From: Corynebacterium jeikeium
GTDB taxonomy: Bacteria; Actinomycetota; Actinomycetes; Mycobacteriales; Mycobacteriaceae
NCBI RefSeq assembly: GCF_000738175.1
Contig: NZ_JFCH01000059.1
Coordinates: 1 to 64,000 of the forward strand
Reading direction: 5' to 3'
Length of the DNA stretch: 64,000 nt
Shown: positions 29,831 through 38,150 of the stretch, piece after piece
Numbering within the stretch: the first letter of the stretch is position 1
How the letters are laid out: each line of letters opens with the position of its first letter
Translations under genes and position numbers: made by a program
The notes under the pieces: model-generated
Databases searched by the model: none
The model's input: only the letters and a program-made list of their open reading frames with translations
Told to the model about the DNA's origin: nothing

Positions 29831-30214
29831 ATGACCACCTCAATTGCACATCCTGCAACGTCCCGCCAGTCGGCAACGATCCGTCCTTCCGCAACGCGCG
29901 CCCGGGTGACCCGCCACGACCGGGTTGCACCCCTGCGCCAGCCGCGGGTTCTTAAGCCGGATTGGGATCGGGTGGACGAAGGTCGCAAATCGAACACCTA
30001 TGGTTACTCTTCTGCGCCGGTAGCCCGTTCGATATCCAAGGATCGGGCGGCCCGTATATCCGGTACTAACGAAAGGGTGTTCGAGGAACGTCCTAGCCAT
30101 ATCGCTTCGATTCGGGCGCGTGTGGATCGCGTGGTTCACTCTCCGGGTGCAACCATGGTGTCCTTGGGGGCAATGTCCGCACTAGTCGGCCTCGCACCCA
30201 TATTGATCCCTTAA
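29831..30214 (+). CDS. divS: SOS-induced cell division suppressor DivS
   Basis: This 127-aa protein occupies the place of C. glutamicum divS, divergent from lexA and followed by nrdR. DivS is induced by DNA damage and blocks septation by acting on FtsZ ring formation. The sequence is Arg- and Ser-rich and basic for about 105 residues, then ends in a hydrophobic segment (MVSLGAMSALVGLAPILIP) that may anchor it in the membrane. No LysM domain is seen, unlike YneA or Rv2719c. AAGGAG lies 7 nt before the ATG. Confidence 0.8.
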   Translation: MTTSIAHPATSRQSATIRPSATRARVTRHDRVAPLRQPRVLKPDWDRVDEGRKSNTYGYSSAPVARSISKDRAARISGTNERVFEERPSHIASIRARVDRVVHSPGATMVSLGAMSALVGLAPILIP

Positions 30215-30269
30215 AGCCGGTGGGCAGGCCTGTAGCTTTTGCAGCTTCTGTCCTAATGCGCTGAAGGGC

Positions 30270-30282
30270 TAAGCTTGGGGGC
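30270..30282 (+). promoter_or_regulatory. nrdR -10 element, leaderless type
   Basis: TAAGCT (30270-30275) ends 7 nt before the GTG start of nrdR. Confidence 0.45.
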
Positions 30283-30774
30283 GTGTTGTGCCCCTCTTGC
30301 AGTTCTGAATCATCCCGCGTAGTCGACTCGCGCTCCATCGAAATGGGCGTATCCATTCGCCGCCGCCGTGAGTGCAGCGAGTGTCAGACTCGTTTCACGA
30401 CCATCGAGCGATCTGTCCTGTTGGTGGTCAAGCGAAACGGGGTTACCGAGGAGTTCAGCAGGGAAAAGGTCATCAAGGGCGTTCGGCGGGCATGCCAAGG
30501 GCGCGACGTCTCTGACGATGCCCTAAAGCGCCTGGCTCACGAGGTGGAACAGGCAGTGCGCGTGGCGCATGGGTCACAAGTCCCCGCTAACCAGATCGGC
30601 TTGGCGATCCTCGACCCGTTACGCACCCTAGACGAGGTTGCATATCTGCGCTTTGCCTCGGTATATAAGTCCTTCAACTGCGCCGAGGACTTCGAGCAGG
30701 AGATCGAATCCCTGCGGGCGCACCGCCACGCCCTAGCCGAGCCTCAACTGGAACCCAGCGACGAAGAAAACTAG
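30283..30774 (+). CDS. nrdR: transcriptional repressor NrdR
   Basis: NrdR represses ribonucleotide reductase genes in response to ATP/dATP (163 aa). An N-terminal zinc ribbon (CPSC at residues 3-6, CSEC around 31-34) is followed by an ATP-cone ([24 protein letters not shown]) that senses nucleotides. The GTG start encodes MLCPSC, the usual beginning of NrdR. It ends 12 nt from the convergent hrpA stop, so no independent terminator fits between them. Confidence 0.96.
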   Translation: MLCPSCSSESSRVVDSRSIEMGVSIRRRRECSECQTRFTTIERSVLLVVKRNGVTEEFSREKVIKGVRRACQGRDVSDDALKRLAHEVEQAVRVAHGSQVPANQIGLAILDPLRTLDEVAYLRFASVYKSFNCAEDFEQEIESLRAHRHALAEPQLEPSDEEN

Positions 30775-30786
30775 CGGCGAGGATAA

Positions 30787-33700
30787 CTAGCGAATCTTCT
30801 CCAGCTTCTTGCGGATGCGCTGCAGGGAAACCGAATGGGCCGTACCGAGATTCTGGGCGAAAAGGCTGACGCGCAGCTCCTCGATCATCCAGCGCACCTC
30901 CTTAATCTGCGGTGAGGCAGCCCGTGCAGTCGGCAGGCGCTTCTTTGTCTTCTCCAGCAACTCGAAGGCCTCCTGGACCTCATCGTCCAGATCCTCCTCC
31001 TTGTCCGGATCTGTTTTCATGAGCTCCAGGCGTGCACGCATCGCCTCTACATACCGCGGAACATGGCGCATGTGCTCGATGCCATTGCGGGCGATTGCGT
31101 GCTTACCTAAGAAGAAGTCCAGCTGTGCACGCATATCGTCGATCGCCTCGCCCGACCAACCCTGAAGCTCCGCAGACATATCGGCTACCGCCAGCACCGC
31201 AGGAGCCAGGGCAACCACGTATTGTCGCACCCGGCCCGGCCCCTGGGAACGTGCAACCGACACGACCTCATCGCATTTCTCCGGATCGCGGATCACCGGC
31301 CCCAACTTCATCAGCATGTCGCGACATGCCAGCGCCACAACGTCGTTCACCAGGCAGTCCACGCCCCCGGGAATGTTTTCCATAGCCACCCGCTGGCGCA
31401 GCGGCAGCCCCTTGATCATCTGCTTCGGGGATACTGTGCAGGCTGCGACCATCATGTTCAACACCGTCGTGAACTGCTGCCCGTCCGCCGCCTGCTTGGT
31501 GGGGAAGGCCTTCAAGGTCACCCTGTCCTTGGCTGCCCCCTCTGCGCCGCCCTTGGAGATAACGATCGCAGGGTAGGTGTTGAGGGTCTGGCCATCCACC
31601 ACCGTTTCCACCGTCTCCGGCAGCACGCCGATGCCGTCCGCGGTCCATGCATCCGCGGTGGCCAGCACACCGGTGGAGGTTCCGGCCTGCTTCTTCGAGC
31701 CCTTCCGGCGCGACGGTGTGTGCTGCGCCGCATCGCTCGGAGCGGCGGTCTTGGAACGCGCGGCGGCCTGCGCAATGGCAGACGTGACCTGCCCGGCCAG
31801 CTTGTTCTGCAAGTACTGCAGGTCGCGCGACTTCTCGATGACATTTCCCCGGCGGTCGATGGCGGCGAACTGCATGCGCAAGTGCCCGGGGACGCGGGAC
31901 CAGTCGAAGTCCTGTGCGGAGGTCCCCTGGCCGCCGAGCTCGCGCAGCGCTTCGGCCAGCGCGAATCCAAACTCCCCGTCAAAGGGAACCATTCGCTGCA
32001 AGGCTGCGTTGGCGAAGTTGCTGGCGGGTACCACACTCGTGCGTAAAGGCTTGGGAAGGGAACGGATCAGGGCGATCGCCAGCTCCTCCCGCATACCGGC
32101 AACCAGCCATCGCGTCTCCGGCTCGGAGACGTTCGCCAGTAGGGGGATCGGCACGCGCATGGTCATGCCGTCGTCCGGGTCGCCCGGCAAGAAGACATAG
32201 CTGAGTTCGAACTCCAGGCTGCCCTGCCGCCAGACGTCGGGGAACTCATCGGCGGCCTTCGCGGCTTCCTCCGAGTCGATCAACGCGTCTAGTGTGAAGT
32301 CCAGCTGGTGTGGGTCTTTATGGCGAGCCTTCTTCCACCAGGAATCAAAGTGCCTGGAGGAAACGATCTTTTCTGGTAAGCGGGCGTCATAAAAATCAAA
32401 GAGCGTTTGGTCGTCGACAACAATATCGCGGCGGCGAGCCTTATCCTCCAACTCGGTCGCCTCGGAAAGAAGCTTCTGGTTGTGCGCGAAGAAGTGGTGA
32501 CGGGTTCTCCAATCTCCCTCCACGAGCGCGTGCCGGATGAACAATTCGCGCGCCAATGCCCGGTCCACCTTCGACGCATTGACCATCCGGTCGGCGACGA
32601 TCGGCAGCCCCAGAAGCAGCACCTTTTCGTGCACCATTGCCGCGCCGCGGGAAGACGACCACACCGGCTCCGAATAGTTGTACTTCACCATGTGCGGGGC
32701 GATCGTCTCGATCCAGCTCGGGTCGATGGGTCCCACGGTGCGGGCGAACACCTGCGAGGTTTCCACCAGCTCAGCGGCCATAAGCCACTGCGGCGGCTTC
32801 TTGGACACGTGCGAGGACGGGTGCACCACAAAGTGCGAGCCGCGGGTGCCGGTGAACTGCTTGGAGTTGCCTTCGCGCATTCCCACGTGGGTCAGAAGGC
32901 CAGTGAGGATGGACTGGTGAACCAGATCCTCGTCGATCGCCTCCGGCTCGAAAACGAGCTCCCTCACGTGGCGGATGTTCGGGATCTTCCAGCTCAGGTC
33001 CTGCACGACGGAAAGCATCTGGCGCACCAAATCCATCCATTCGCGGACGCGCACGTAGTGAATAAACTCCCGCAGGCACAGCTTGCGGAACTTGTTCGCG
33101 GACAGCTCTTGGCGCTGTTCTTGCAGGTAGTTCCAGAGCTTCAGCAGGCTCACAAAGTCGGAATTCGCCTTGAAACGCGCGTGCATTTCGTCGGCCTGCT
33201 GCTGCTTTTCCAAGGGGCGTTCGCGCACGTCCTGGATGGACAGGGCGGACACGATGACCGCGATGGGCTCGATGATGTTGTTCGCATGCCCGGCCGCCAG
33301 CATTCGCGCGAGCCGCGGATCGGTGGGGATGCGCGCCATGTCGCGGCCGATGGGGGTAAGCGTTGCGTCCTTTGTTGACGCCAACGCTCCGAGTTCCTGC
33401 AGTAGAGCCACACCGTCGCGGATGGACTTGTTGTCGGGTGCCTGGAGGAACGGGAAGCGTTCAATATCGCCCAAGCCAAGTGCGGCCATGGACAGGATCA
33501 CGCTGGACAGGTGGGTGCGCAGAATCTCCGGGTCGGTGAACTCCGGGCGTGCCTCGAAGTCCTCCTCGGAGTACAGGCGGATGGCGATGCCGTCCGCGAT
33601 ACGACCGGAGCGGCCGGAGCGCTGTTTGGCGCTGGCCTGGCTAATGGGCTCTACCGGCAGGCGTTGGACTTTGGTGCGGTTGGAATAGCGGGAGATGCGG

Positions 33701-34788
33701 GCATAACCAGTGTCCACTACGTAGTGGATGCCTGGAACCGTCAGCGAGGTTTCCGCGATGTTGGTGGCCAGCACGATGCGGCGGCGCGGCCCGGTGCGGA
33801 ACACGCGGTGCTGCTCGGCGTTTGAAAGGCGCCCGAACAGCGGTAACACGTCTACCTTGCGTGCGCCACCGGCACCGGCGAACTCGCCCTCCAGCGCCTC
33901 GGCGGCATCGCGGATCTCGCGTTCGCCGGAGAAGAAGCACAGGATGTCGCCCTCGCCGGCGCGCATCAGCTCCTTACAGGCCGCAACGAGCCCGTCCAGG
34001 GGGTCGGTCTCCACCTCGATGACTTCGCCGGTTTTCGGGTTCTCGCGCTCCGTCACCAGCGGGCGATAGCGAATCTCTACCGGGTAGGTTCGCCCCGAGA
34101 CCTCGATGATGGGGGCGGGGGAGCCGGAGGCGTCCGCAAAGTGCTTTGCGAAACTCTCGGGGTCGATCGTCGCGGAGGTGATGATGACCTTCAAGTCCGG
34201 CCGCTTCGGCAGCAGCTGCTTGAGGTAGCCGAGTAGGAAGTCGATGTTGAGGCTGCGCTCGTGGGCCTCGTCGACAATGATCGTGTCGTAGTCGCGCAGC
34301 AGGCGATCACGCTGGATCTCGTTGAGCAGTACACCATCGGTCATGAGCTTCACGGCGGTGTGCTTGGAGATCGTATCGTCGAAGCGGATTTTGTAGCCGA
34401 CCAGGGAAGTATCGTCGCTGATCTGCTGGTCGAGCTCCTCCGCGATGCGTTCGGCCACGCTGCGAGCCGCGATGCGGCGTGGCTGGGTGTGGCCAATTAT
34501 CTTGGTGCGTCCCCGGCCGAGTTCCAGACACATCTTGGGGATCTGGGTGGTCTTACCCGAGCCGGTCTCACCGGCGATGATGACCACCTGGTTGTCCTCG
34601 ATGGCCTTCTTGATGTCCTCCCGCCGCTCGGAGACCGGCAGGTCGGGGTAGGTAATCGGCGGAATGGTGCGGATGAATTGCGGGCGGCGGCGCTTGTTTG
34701 AGCGTCGCCGGGAGTGCCTGCGCCCCTGCGACTTGCCCTGGGCGCGGCCTTCGTTGGTGGGGGAGGCCGACCCGTGCGCTTCCGTCAT
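30787..34788 (-). CDS. hrpA: ATP-dependent RNA helicase HrpA
   Basis: HrpA is a large DEAH-box helicase (1333 aa, the family's normal size). In E. coli it rescues stalled or collided ribosomes and processes mRNA. A basic N terminus (SQGRRHSRRRSNKRRR) precedes motif I GETGSGKT at 73-80, motif II DEAHERS, motif III SATID and motif VI QRSGRSGR. The helicase-associated, OB-fold and DUF3418 regions follow. The neighbouring oxyR-hrpA arrangement is known from C. glutamicum, with the ceramidase gene placed between them here. Confidence 0.95.
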   Translation of the reverse strand: MTEAHGSASPTNEGRAQGKSQGRRHSRRRSNKRRRPQFIRTIPPITYPDLPVSERREDIKKAIEDNQVVIIAGETGSGKTTQIPKMCLELGRGRTKIIGHTQPRRIAARSVAERIAEELDQQISDDTSLVGYKIRFDDTISKHTAVKLMTDGVLLNEIQRDRLLRDYDTIIVDEAHERSLNIDFLLGYLKQLLPKRPDLKVIITSATIDPESFAKHFADASGSPAPIIEVSGRTYPVEIRYRPLVTERENPKTGEVIEVETDPLDGLVAACKELMRAGEGDILCFFSGEREIRDAAEALEGEFAGAGGARKVDVLPLFGRLSNAEQHRVFRTGPRRRIVLATNIAETSLTVPGIHYVVDTGYARISRYSNRTKVQRLPVEPISQASAKQRSGRSGRIADGIAIRLYSEEDFEARPEFTDPEILRTHLSSVILSMAALGLGDIERFPFLQAPDNKSIRDGVALLQELGALASTKDATLTPIGRDMARIPTDPRLARMLAAGHANNIIEPIAVIVSALSIQDVRERPLEKQQQADEMHARFKANSDFVSLLKLWNYLQEQRQELSANKFRKLCLREFIHYVRVREWMDLVRQMLSVVQDLSWKIPNIRHVRELVFEPEAIDEDLVHQSILTGLLTHVGMREGNSKQFTGTRGSHFVVHPSSHVSKKPPQWLMAAELVETSQVFARTVGPIDPSWIETIAPHMVKYNYSEPVWSSSRGAAMVHEKVLLLGLPIVADRMVNASKVDRALARELFIRHALVEGDWRTRHHFFAHNQKLLSEATELEDKARRRDIVVDDQTLFDFYDARLPEKIVSSRHFDSWWKKARHKDPHQLDFTLDALIDSEEAAKAADEFPDVWRQGSLEFELSYVFLPGDPDDGMTMRVPIPLLANVSEPETRWLVAGMREELAIALIRSLPKPLRTSVVPASNFANAALQRMVPFDGEFGFALAEALRELGGQGTSAQDFDWSRVPGHLRMQFAAIDRRGNVIEKSRDLQYLQNKLAGQVTSAIAQAAARSKTAAPSDAAQHTPSRRKGSKKQAGTSTGVLATADAWTADGIGVLPETVETVVDGQTLNTYPAIVISKGGAEGAAKDRVTLKAFPTKQAADGQQFTTVLNMMVAACTVSPKQMIKGLPLRQRVAMENIPGGVDCLVNDVVALACRDMLMKLGPVIRDPEKCDEVVSVARSQGPGRVRQYVVALAPAVLAVADMSAELQGWSGEAIDDMRAQLDFFLGKHAIARNGIEHMRHVPRYVEAMRARLELMKTDPDKEEDLDDEVQEAFELLEKTKKRLPTARAASPQIKEVRWMIEELRVSLFAQNLGTAHSVSLQRIRKKLEKIR

Positions 34789-35037
34789 GTGTGAATCACC
34801 CGTCTCGCTCGCCAGAATTTCCCCATGTTTGTGGGGCTGAACAGGCCGATTCTAGCAACGTGCCCCCACAGGGGGAACCTGCACCCCTGTGTGCTTTCTA
34901 CCCCCAAACAAGATTAGAGCACTATAAATATTTGCTCAATATATCCAAACTATCCCACCACCCCACAGATTCGGTCTAGTCTTTCGTCAGTCAAAACAAT
35001 CTAATGATGTAAGTAGTTTTGAGAAACGAGAGACCTT
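34789..35037. promoter_or_regulatory. hrpA-ceramidase divergent intergenic region
   Basis: This 249-nt gap has two short C/G hairpins on the hrpA side (CCCC/GGGG at 34821-34836 and CCCCC/GGGGG at 34863-34875). An AT-rich stretch from about 34915 to 35020 lies on the ceramidase side and contains several possible -10 elements (TAGTCT, TAATGAT). None is strong enough to name as the promoter. GAGAG lies about 7 nt before the ceramidase ATG. The drop in GC marks a change from the neighbouring genes. Confidence 0.4.
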
Positions 35038-37116
35038 ATGTGTGAACACGGCCAGAACACCACCCCGAACCATCTGCAGAGTCCGCTGAAGTCCCAGCTC
35101 AGCCGCCGCAATTTCTTCCGTGGAATGGCTGCGGTATCCGGCACCGTACTCTGGGCCTCCGCCGGTGCGCCCGGAGCAAGTGCGCAGGAAGCTGGTGGCG
35201 GCAGTGGGGGAGGCTTCCACGTCGGCCGTGGCCTCGCGGACATGACCGGCGAGCCATGGGGTGCAGGCATGTTCGGCTACGCCGTGGACGAACAGAAGAC
35301 CGTTGGTATCCAGCGCCGCCAGTACGCCCGCGCATTTATTTTTGTTGACGCCAACCGCGACAACTCCCGTCTCGTCCACGTCACCTGCGACGTTGGACTG
35401 ATGTTCCAGTCCATCCACCTGGAGGTGCTCCGCCGACTCAAGGAGAAGTTCGGGGATCTGTACAACCAGTCCAACGTCCTACTCACGGCCACCCACACTC
35501 ACGTGGCTCCCGGTGGTACGTCGCAGCATTTGATGGTCGACATCACCCACGGTGGCTTCCGTCCAAAGACCTTCGAGGCCACGGTAGCGGGCATCGTTAC
35601 CGCCATTGAACGCGCGCACGCGGACATCCAGCCTTCAGACGTTACGGTTGCTGAGACAAAGGTTGCTGATGCGGGCGTCAATAGGTCAAAGACCTCGTGG
35701 GACCGTAACCCCGAAGAGGACAAGAAGGCTCTTCCCAATGGGGTGGATACCCGCAGTGTGACCCTCCATGTTTCGCGCGGCGGCAAGCAGGTAGGCCTGA
35801 TCAATTGGTACTCGCTGCACCCGACGAGCTTCGGCGCGGAGTACAAGCACATCGCAGGCGACAACAAGGGCTACGCAGCCTGGGCCACGGAGGAAGCTCA
35901 CGGAGTGGTGCACCGCCACCCTGAGGATGCGCCGTTTGTCGCTGCCTTCGCCAACATGACGCCGGGTGACATCACGCCGAATATGGGATTGACGCCCAAC
36001 TCTGGACCGGGAGCAGATGAGCGTGAATCTGCGCAGATCCTCGGCGAGCGGATGATGGCGGCGACCAATGACCTAGGCAAGGACTGGTCGGCAGGCGGTA
36101 TCGACGGGCGCATGCGATGGGTGAACTGCCCGCAGCTGGTGGCCAGCCCGCGCTTTACCCCGGACAAGAAGGAGCACAAGCTGGGGCCGGCGATTCTGGG
36201 TGCGGCTTTCGCTGCCTCCTCGCAGGAAGACGGCGGCGGTGTGCCTATCCTGGGCTTCAACGAGGGTGAGCGCGGCGGTAACCCGTGGGTGCGCGACCTC
36301 AACAACTTCCTTTCGCCTCAAGAGATCAAGGATATCCACGGCCCGAAGGAGGGGCTGCTGCCGATGGGCTACATCGACGGCATGATTCAGCAGGTCCACC
36401 CGTTCACGATCCACCGCCTGGGCTCGTTTGTGCTGGTGAGTCTTGGGTTCGAGCCGACGGTCACCTGTGGCTTGCGCATGAAGCGCACGGTCGCTGCTGC
36501 GCTGGGTGTGCCGGAGAACGCGATCGTGGTGCAGGGATACACCAACGCCTACGGCCACTACATCACAACGCCCGAAGAGTATGAGGCGCAGAATTACGAG
36601 GGTGGCGCGACGATCTTCGGCCAGTACCAGCTGCCCGCGTTCCAGGACGTGCTCGATGAGATGGCGCGGGCGCTCAAAGAGGGCAAGCCGGTGGAGGTCG
36701 GACAGCCCGCAGGTGACCTGACGGGGCTGATCCCGAACGTGCCGGGCAGCGACAACTGGATGGATGCGCCGCCGCCGGGCAAGAAGTTCGGCGAAGTGCT
36801 GGAGGCGCCTAAGGAGGTGAAGGCTGGCTCGCCGGCGCGGGTGGTCTTCGTAGGTGCGAACCCGAACAACGACTTGCGCCACGGCGAGGGTTACATGACG
36901 ATCGAGGACGCCAGCGGGAAGGTGGTCGCGGACGACTCCAGCGAGAACACTCTGATTACCTTCGAAAACTCTTTCGGGCAGACCCGCACCACTGTCGAGT
37001 GGGGCACGCGCGATGTGCGGCCCGGCAAGTACACCGTGCGACTTAAGGGAGATTGGAAGGCCTTCCTGGGCAAGCTCTCGCCCTTCGAGGGGACCGCTGA
37101 ACTACAGGTGAGCTAG
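35038..37116 (+). CDS. Tat-exported neutral ceramidase
   Basis: This is a neutral/alkaline non-lysosomal ceramidase (692 aa), which splits ceramide into sphingosine and a fatty acid outside the cell. A Tat signal SRRNFFRG (residues 22-29), a hydrophobic stretch and ASA-Q (47-50) mark export. Zinc ligands are likely H153 and H155 (ATHTHVAPGG) and H261 (YSLHPTSFG). The family hexapeptide GDVSPN, with the Ser nucleophile, reads GDITPN here, so residue 313 is Thr. The C terminus (about 590-692) is Ig-like, as in family members. In fatty-acid-dependent skin corynebacteria it could supply host-derived acyl chains; that is inference. Confidence 0.9.
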   Translation: MCEHGQNTTPNHLQSPLKSQLSRRNFFRGMAAVSGTVLWASAGAPGASAQEAGGGSGGGFHVGRGLADMTGEPWGAGMFGYAVDEQKTVGIQRRQYARAFIFVDANRDNSRLVHVTCDVGLMFQSIHLEVLRRLKEKFGDLYNQSNVLLTATHTHVAPGGTSQHLMVDITHGGFRPKTFEATVAGIVTAIERAHADIQPSDVTVAETKVADAGVNRSKTSWDRNPEEDKKALPNGVDTRSVTLHVSRGGKQVGLINWYSLHPTSFGAEYKHIAGDNKGYAAWATEEAHGVVHRHPEDAPFVAAFANMTPGDITPNMGLTPNSGPGADERESAQILGERMMAATNDLGKDWSAGGIDGRMRWVNCPQLVASPRFTPDKKEHKLGPAILGAAFAASSQEDGGGVPILGFNEGERGGNPWVRDLNNFLSPQEIKDIHGPKEGLLPMGYIDGMIQQVHPFTIHRLGSFVLVSLGFEPTVTCGLRMKRTVAAALGVPENAIVVQGYTNAYGHYITTPEEYEAQNYEGGATIFGQYQLPAFQDVLDEMARALKEGKPVEVGQPAGDLTGLIPNVPGSDNWMDAPPPGKKFGEVLEAPKEVKAGSPARVVFVGANPNNDLRHGEGYMTIEDASGKVVADDSSENTLITFENSFGQTRTTVEWGTRDVRPGKYTVRLKGDWKAFLGKLSPFEGTAELQVS

Positions 37117-37174
37117 ATATAGGGCAAAGGTACTTATTTTTCCGGTTGTAATTATGCTTTTCTAATAATTGCTG

Positions 37175-37187
37175 TACAGTTGAGGAC
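37175..37187 (+). promoter_or_regulatory. oxyR -10 element, leaderless type
   Basis: TACAGT (37175-37180) ends 7 nt before the GTG start of oxyR. An AT-rich dyad AATTAT/ATAATT (about 37150-37170) lies just upstream and could be an OxyR or autoregulatory site. Confidence 0.5.
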
Positions 37188-38150
37188 GTGGTTCAAAGAG
37201 AGTATCGACCAACAGTTGCCCAACTACGTACCTTCGTGACCATCGCCGAACACGGTCACTTCGGCACCGCGGCCTCACATCTTGGCATCTCCCAGCCGTC
37301 GCTGTCCCAAGCACTAGCAGCGCTGGAGGCGGGGCTTGGCGTGCAGCTGATCGAACGGTCTACTCGCAAGGTCATCGTGACCCCGGTGGGGCGGGGACTG
37401 CTGCCTTTCGCACAGGCGACGCTGGAGAGTCTGGAGACCTTCGTCACCCACGCCCGCGGCGCCCACGGCGGCCTGGTCGGCTCGCTGGCGATCGGCATGA
37501 TCCCCACCGTCGCGCCCTACATCCTGCCCGATGTGTTGCACACGGTGAACGACGTGGCTCCCAAGCTGGAGCCGCGGATCGTGGAGGAAAAGTCCCCGCT
37601 GCTGGTGGACGCACTGCGCCAGGGCAAGATCGATGTTGCCGTGCTCGGCATGCCCGGCGAGGGAGGTGGGTTGAACACCGTTGACCTGTACACCGAAGAG
37701 TTCGTGCTGGTCCTTCCTGAGGGCCACCCTCTGGCCGGTCGGAAGGATCTGGCGGTCGACGAGCTGAAGAACATCGAGCTGCTGCTGTTGGACGACGGGC
37801 ACTGCCTGCGCGACCAGATCCTGGAGCTGTGCCGCACCGTGGACATGGCCAACGACCCGCGCCATTCCGTGACCCGCGCCGCAAGCCTGTCCACGGTAAT
37901 CCAGCTGGTAGCCGCCGGTTTGGGCGCCACCCTCGTGCCGCTATCCGCAGTGGCTGTGGAGTGCCAGCGCCCGGGCATTTCCCTGGCGACATTCGCCGGC
38001 GGCGCTGTACGGGCCGGCCGCACGATCGGCATGGCCTACCGTTCCAGCTCTACGCGCATCGACGATTTCGCGGCGCTGGGGGAGATCGTGGCGCAGTCCT
38101 TCAACCACGTGGCGAAGGAAAGCCGCCGCGTGCTGGAGACCTTCCTCTAA
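37188..38150 (+). CDS. oxyR: hydrogen-peroxide sensor OxyR
   Basis: This is a LysR-type regulator (320 aa) with an N-terminal HTH (HFGTAASHLGISQPSLSQALAALE, about 24-47) and a redox domain. C206 and C215 in DDGHCLRDQILELCRTVD match the peroxide-sensing pair of OxyR. In corynebacteria OxyR controls catalase, dps and related genes; none of these targets lies in this window. The stop is interlocked with that of the convergent helicase gene (CTAA). Confidence 0.93.
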   Translation: MVQREYRPTVAQLRTFVTIAEHGHFGTAASHLGISQPSLSQALAALEAGLGVQLIERSTRKVIVTPVGRGLLPFAQATLESLETFVTHARGAHGGLVGSLAIGMIPTVAPYILPDVLHTVNDVAPKLEPRIVEEKSPLLVDALRQGKIDVAVLGMPGEGGGLNTVDLYTEEFVLVLPEGHPLAGRKDLAVDELKNIELLLLDDGHCLRDQILELCRTVDMANDPRHSVTRAASLSTVIQLVAAGLGATLVPLSAVAVECQRPGISLATFAGGAVRAGRTIGMAYRSSSTRIDDFAALGEIVAQSFNHVAKESRRVLETFL

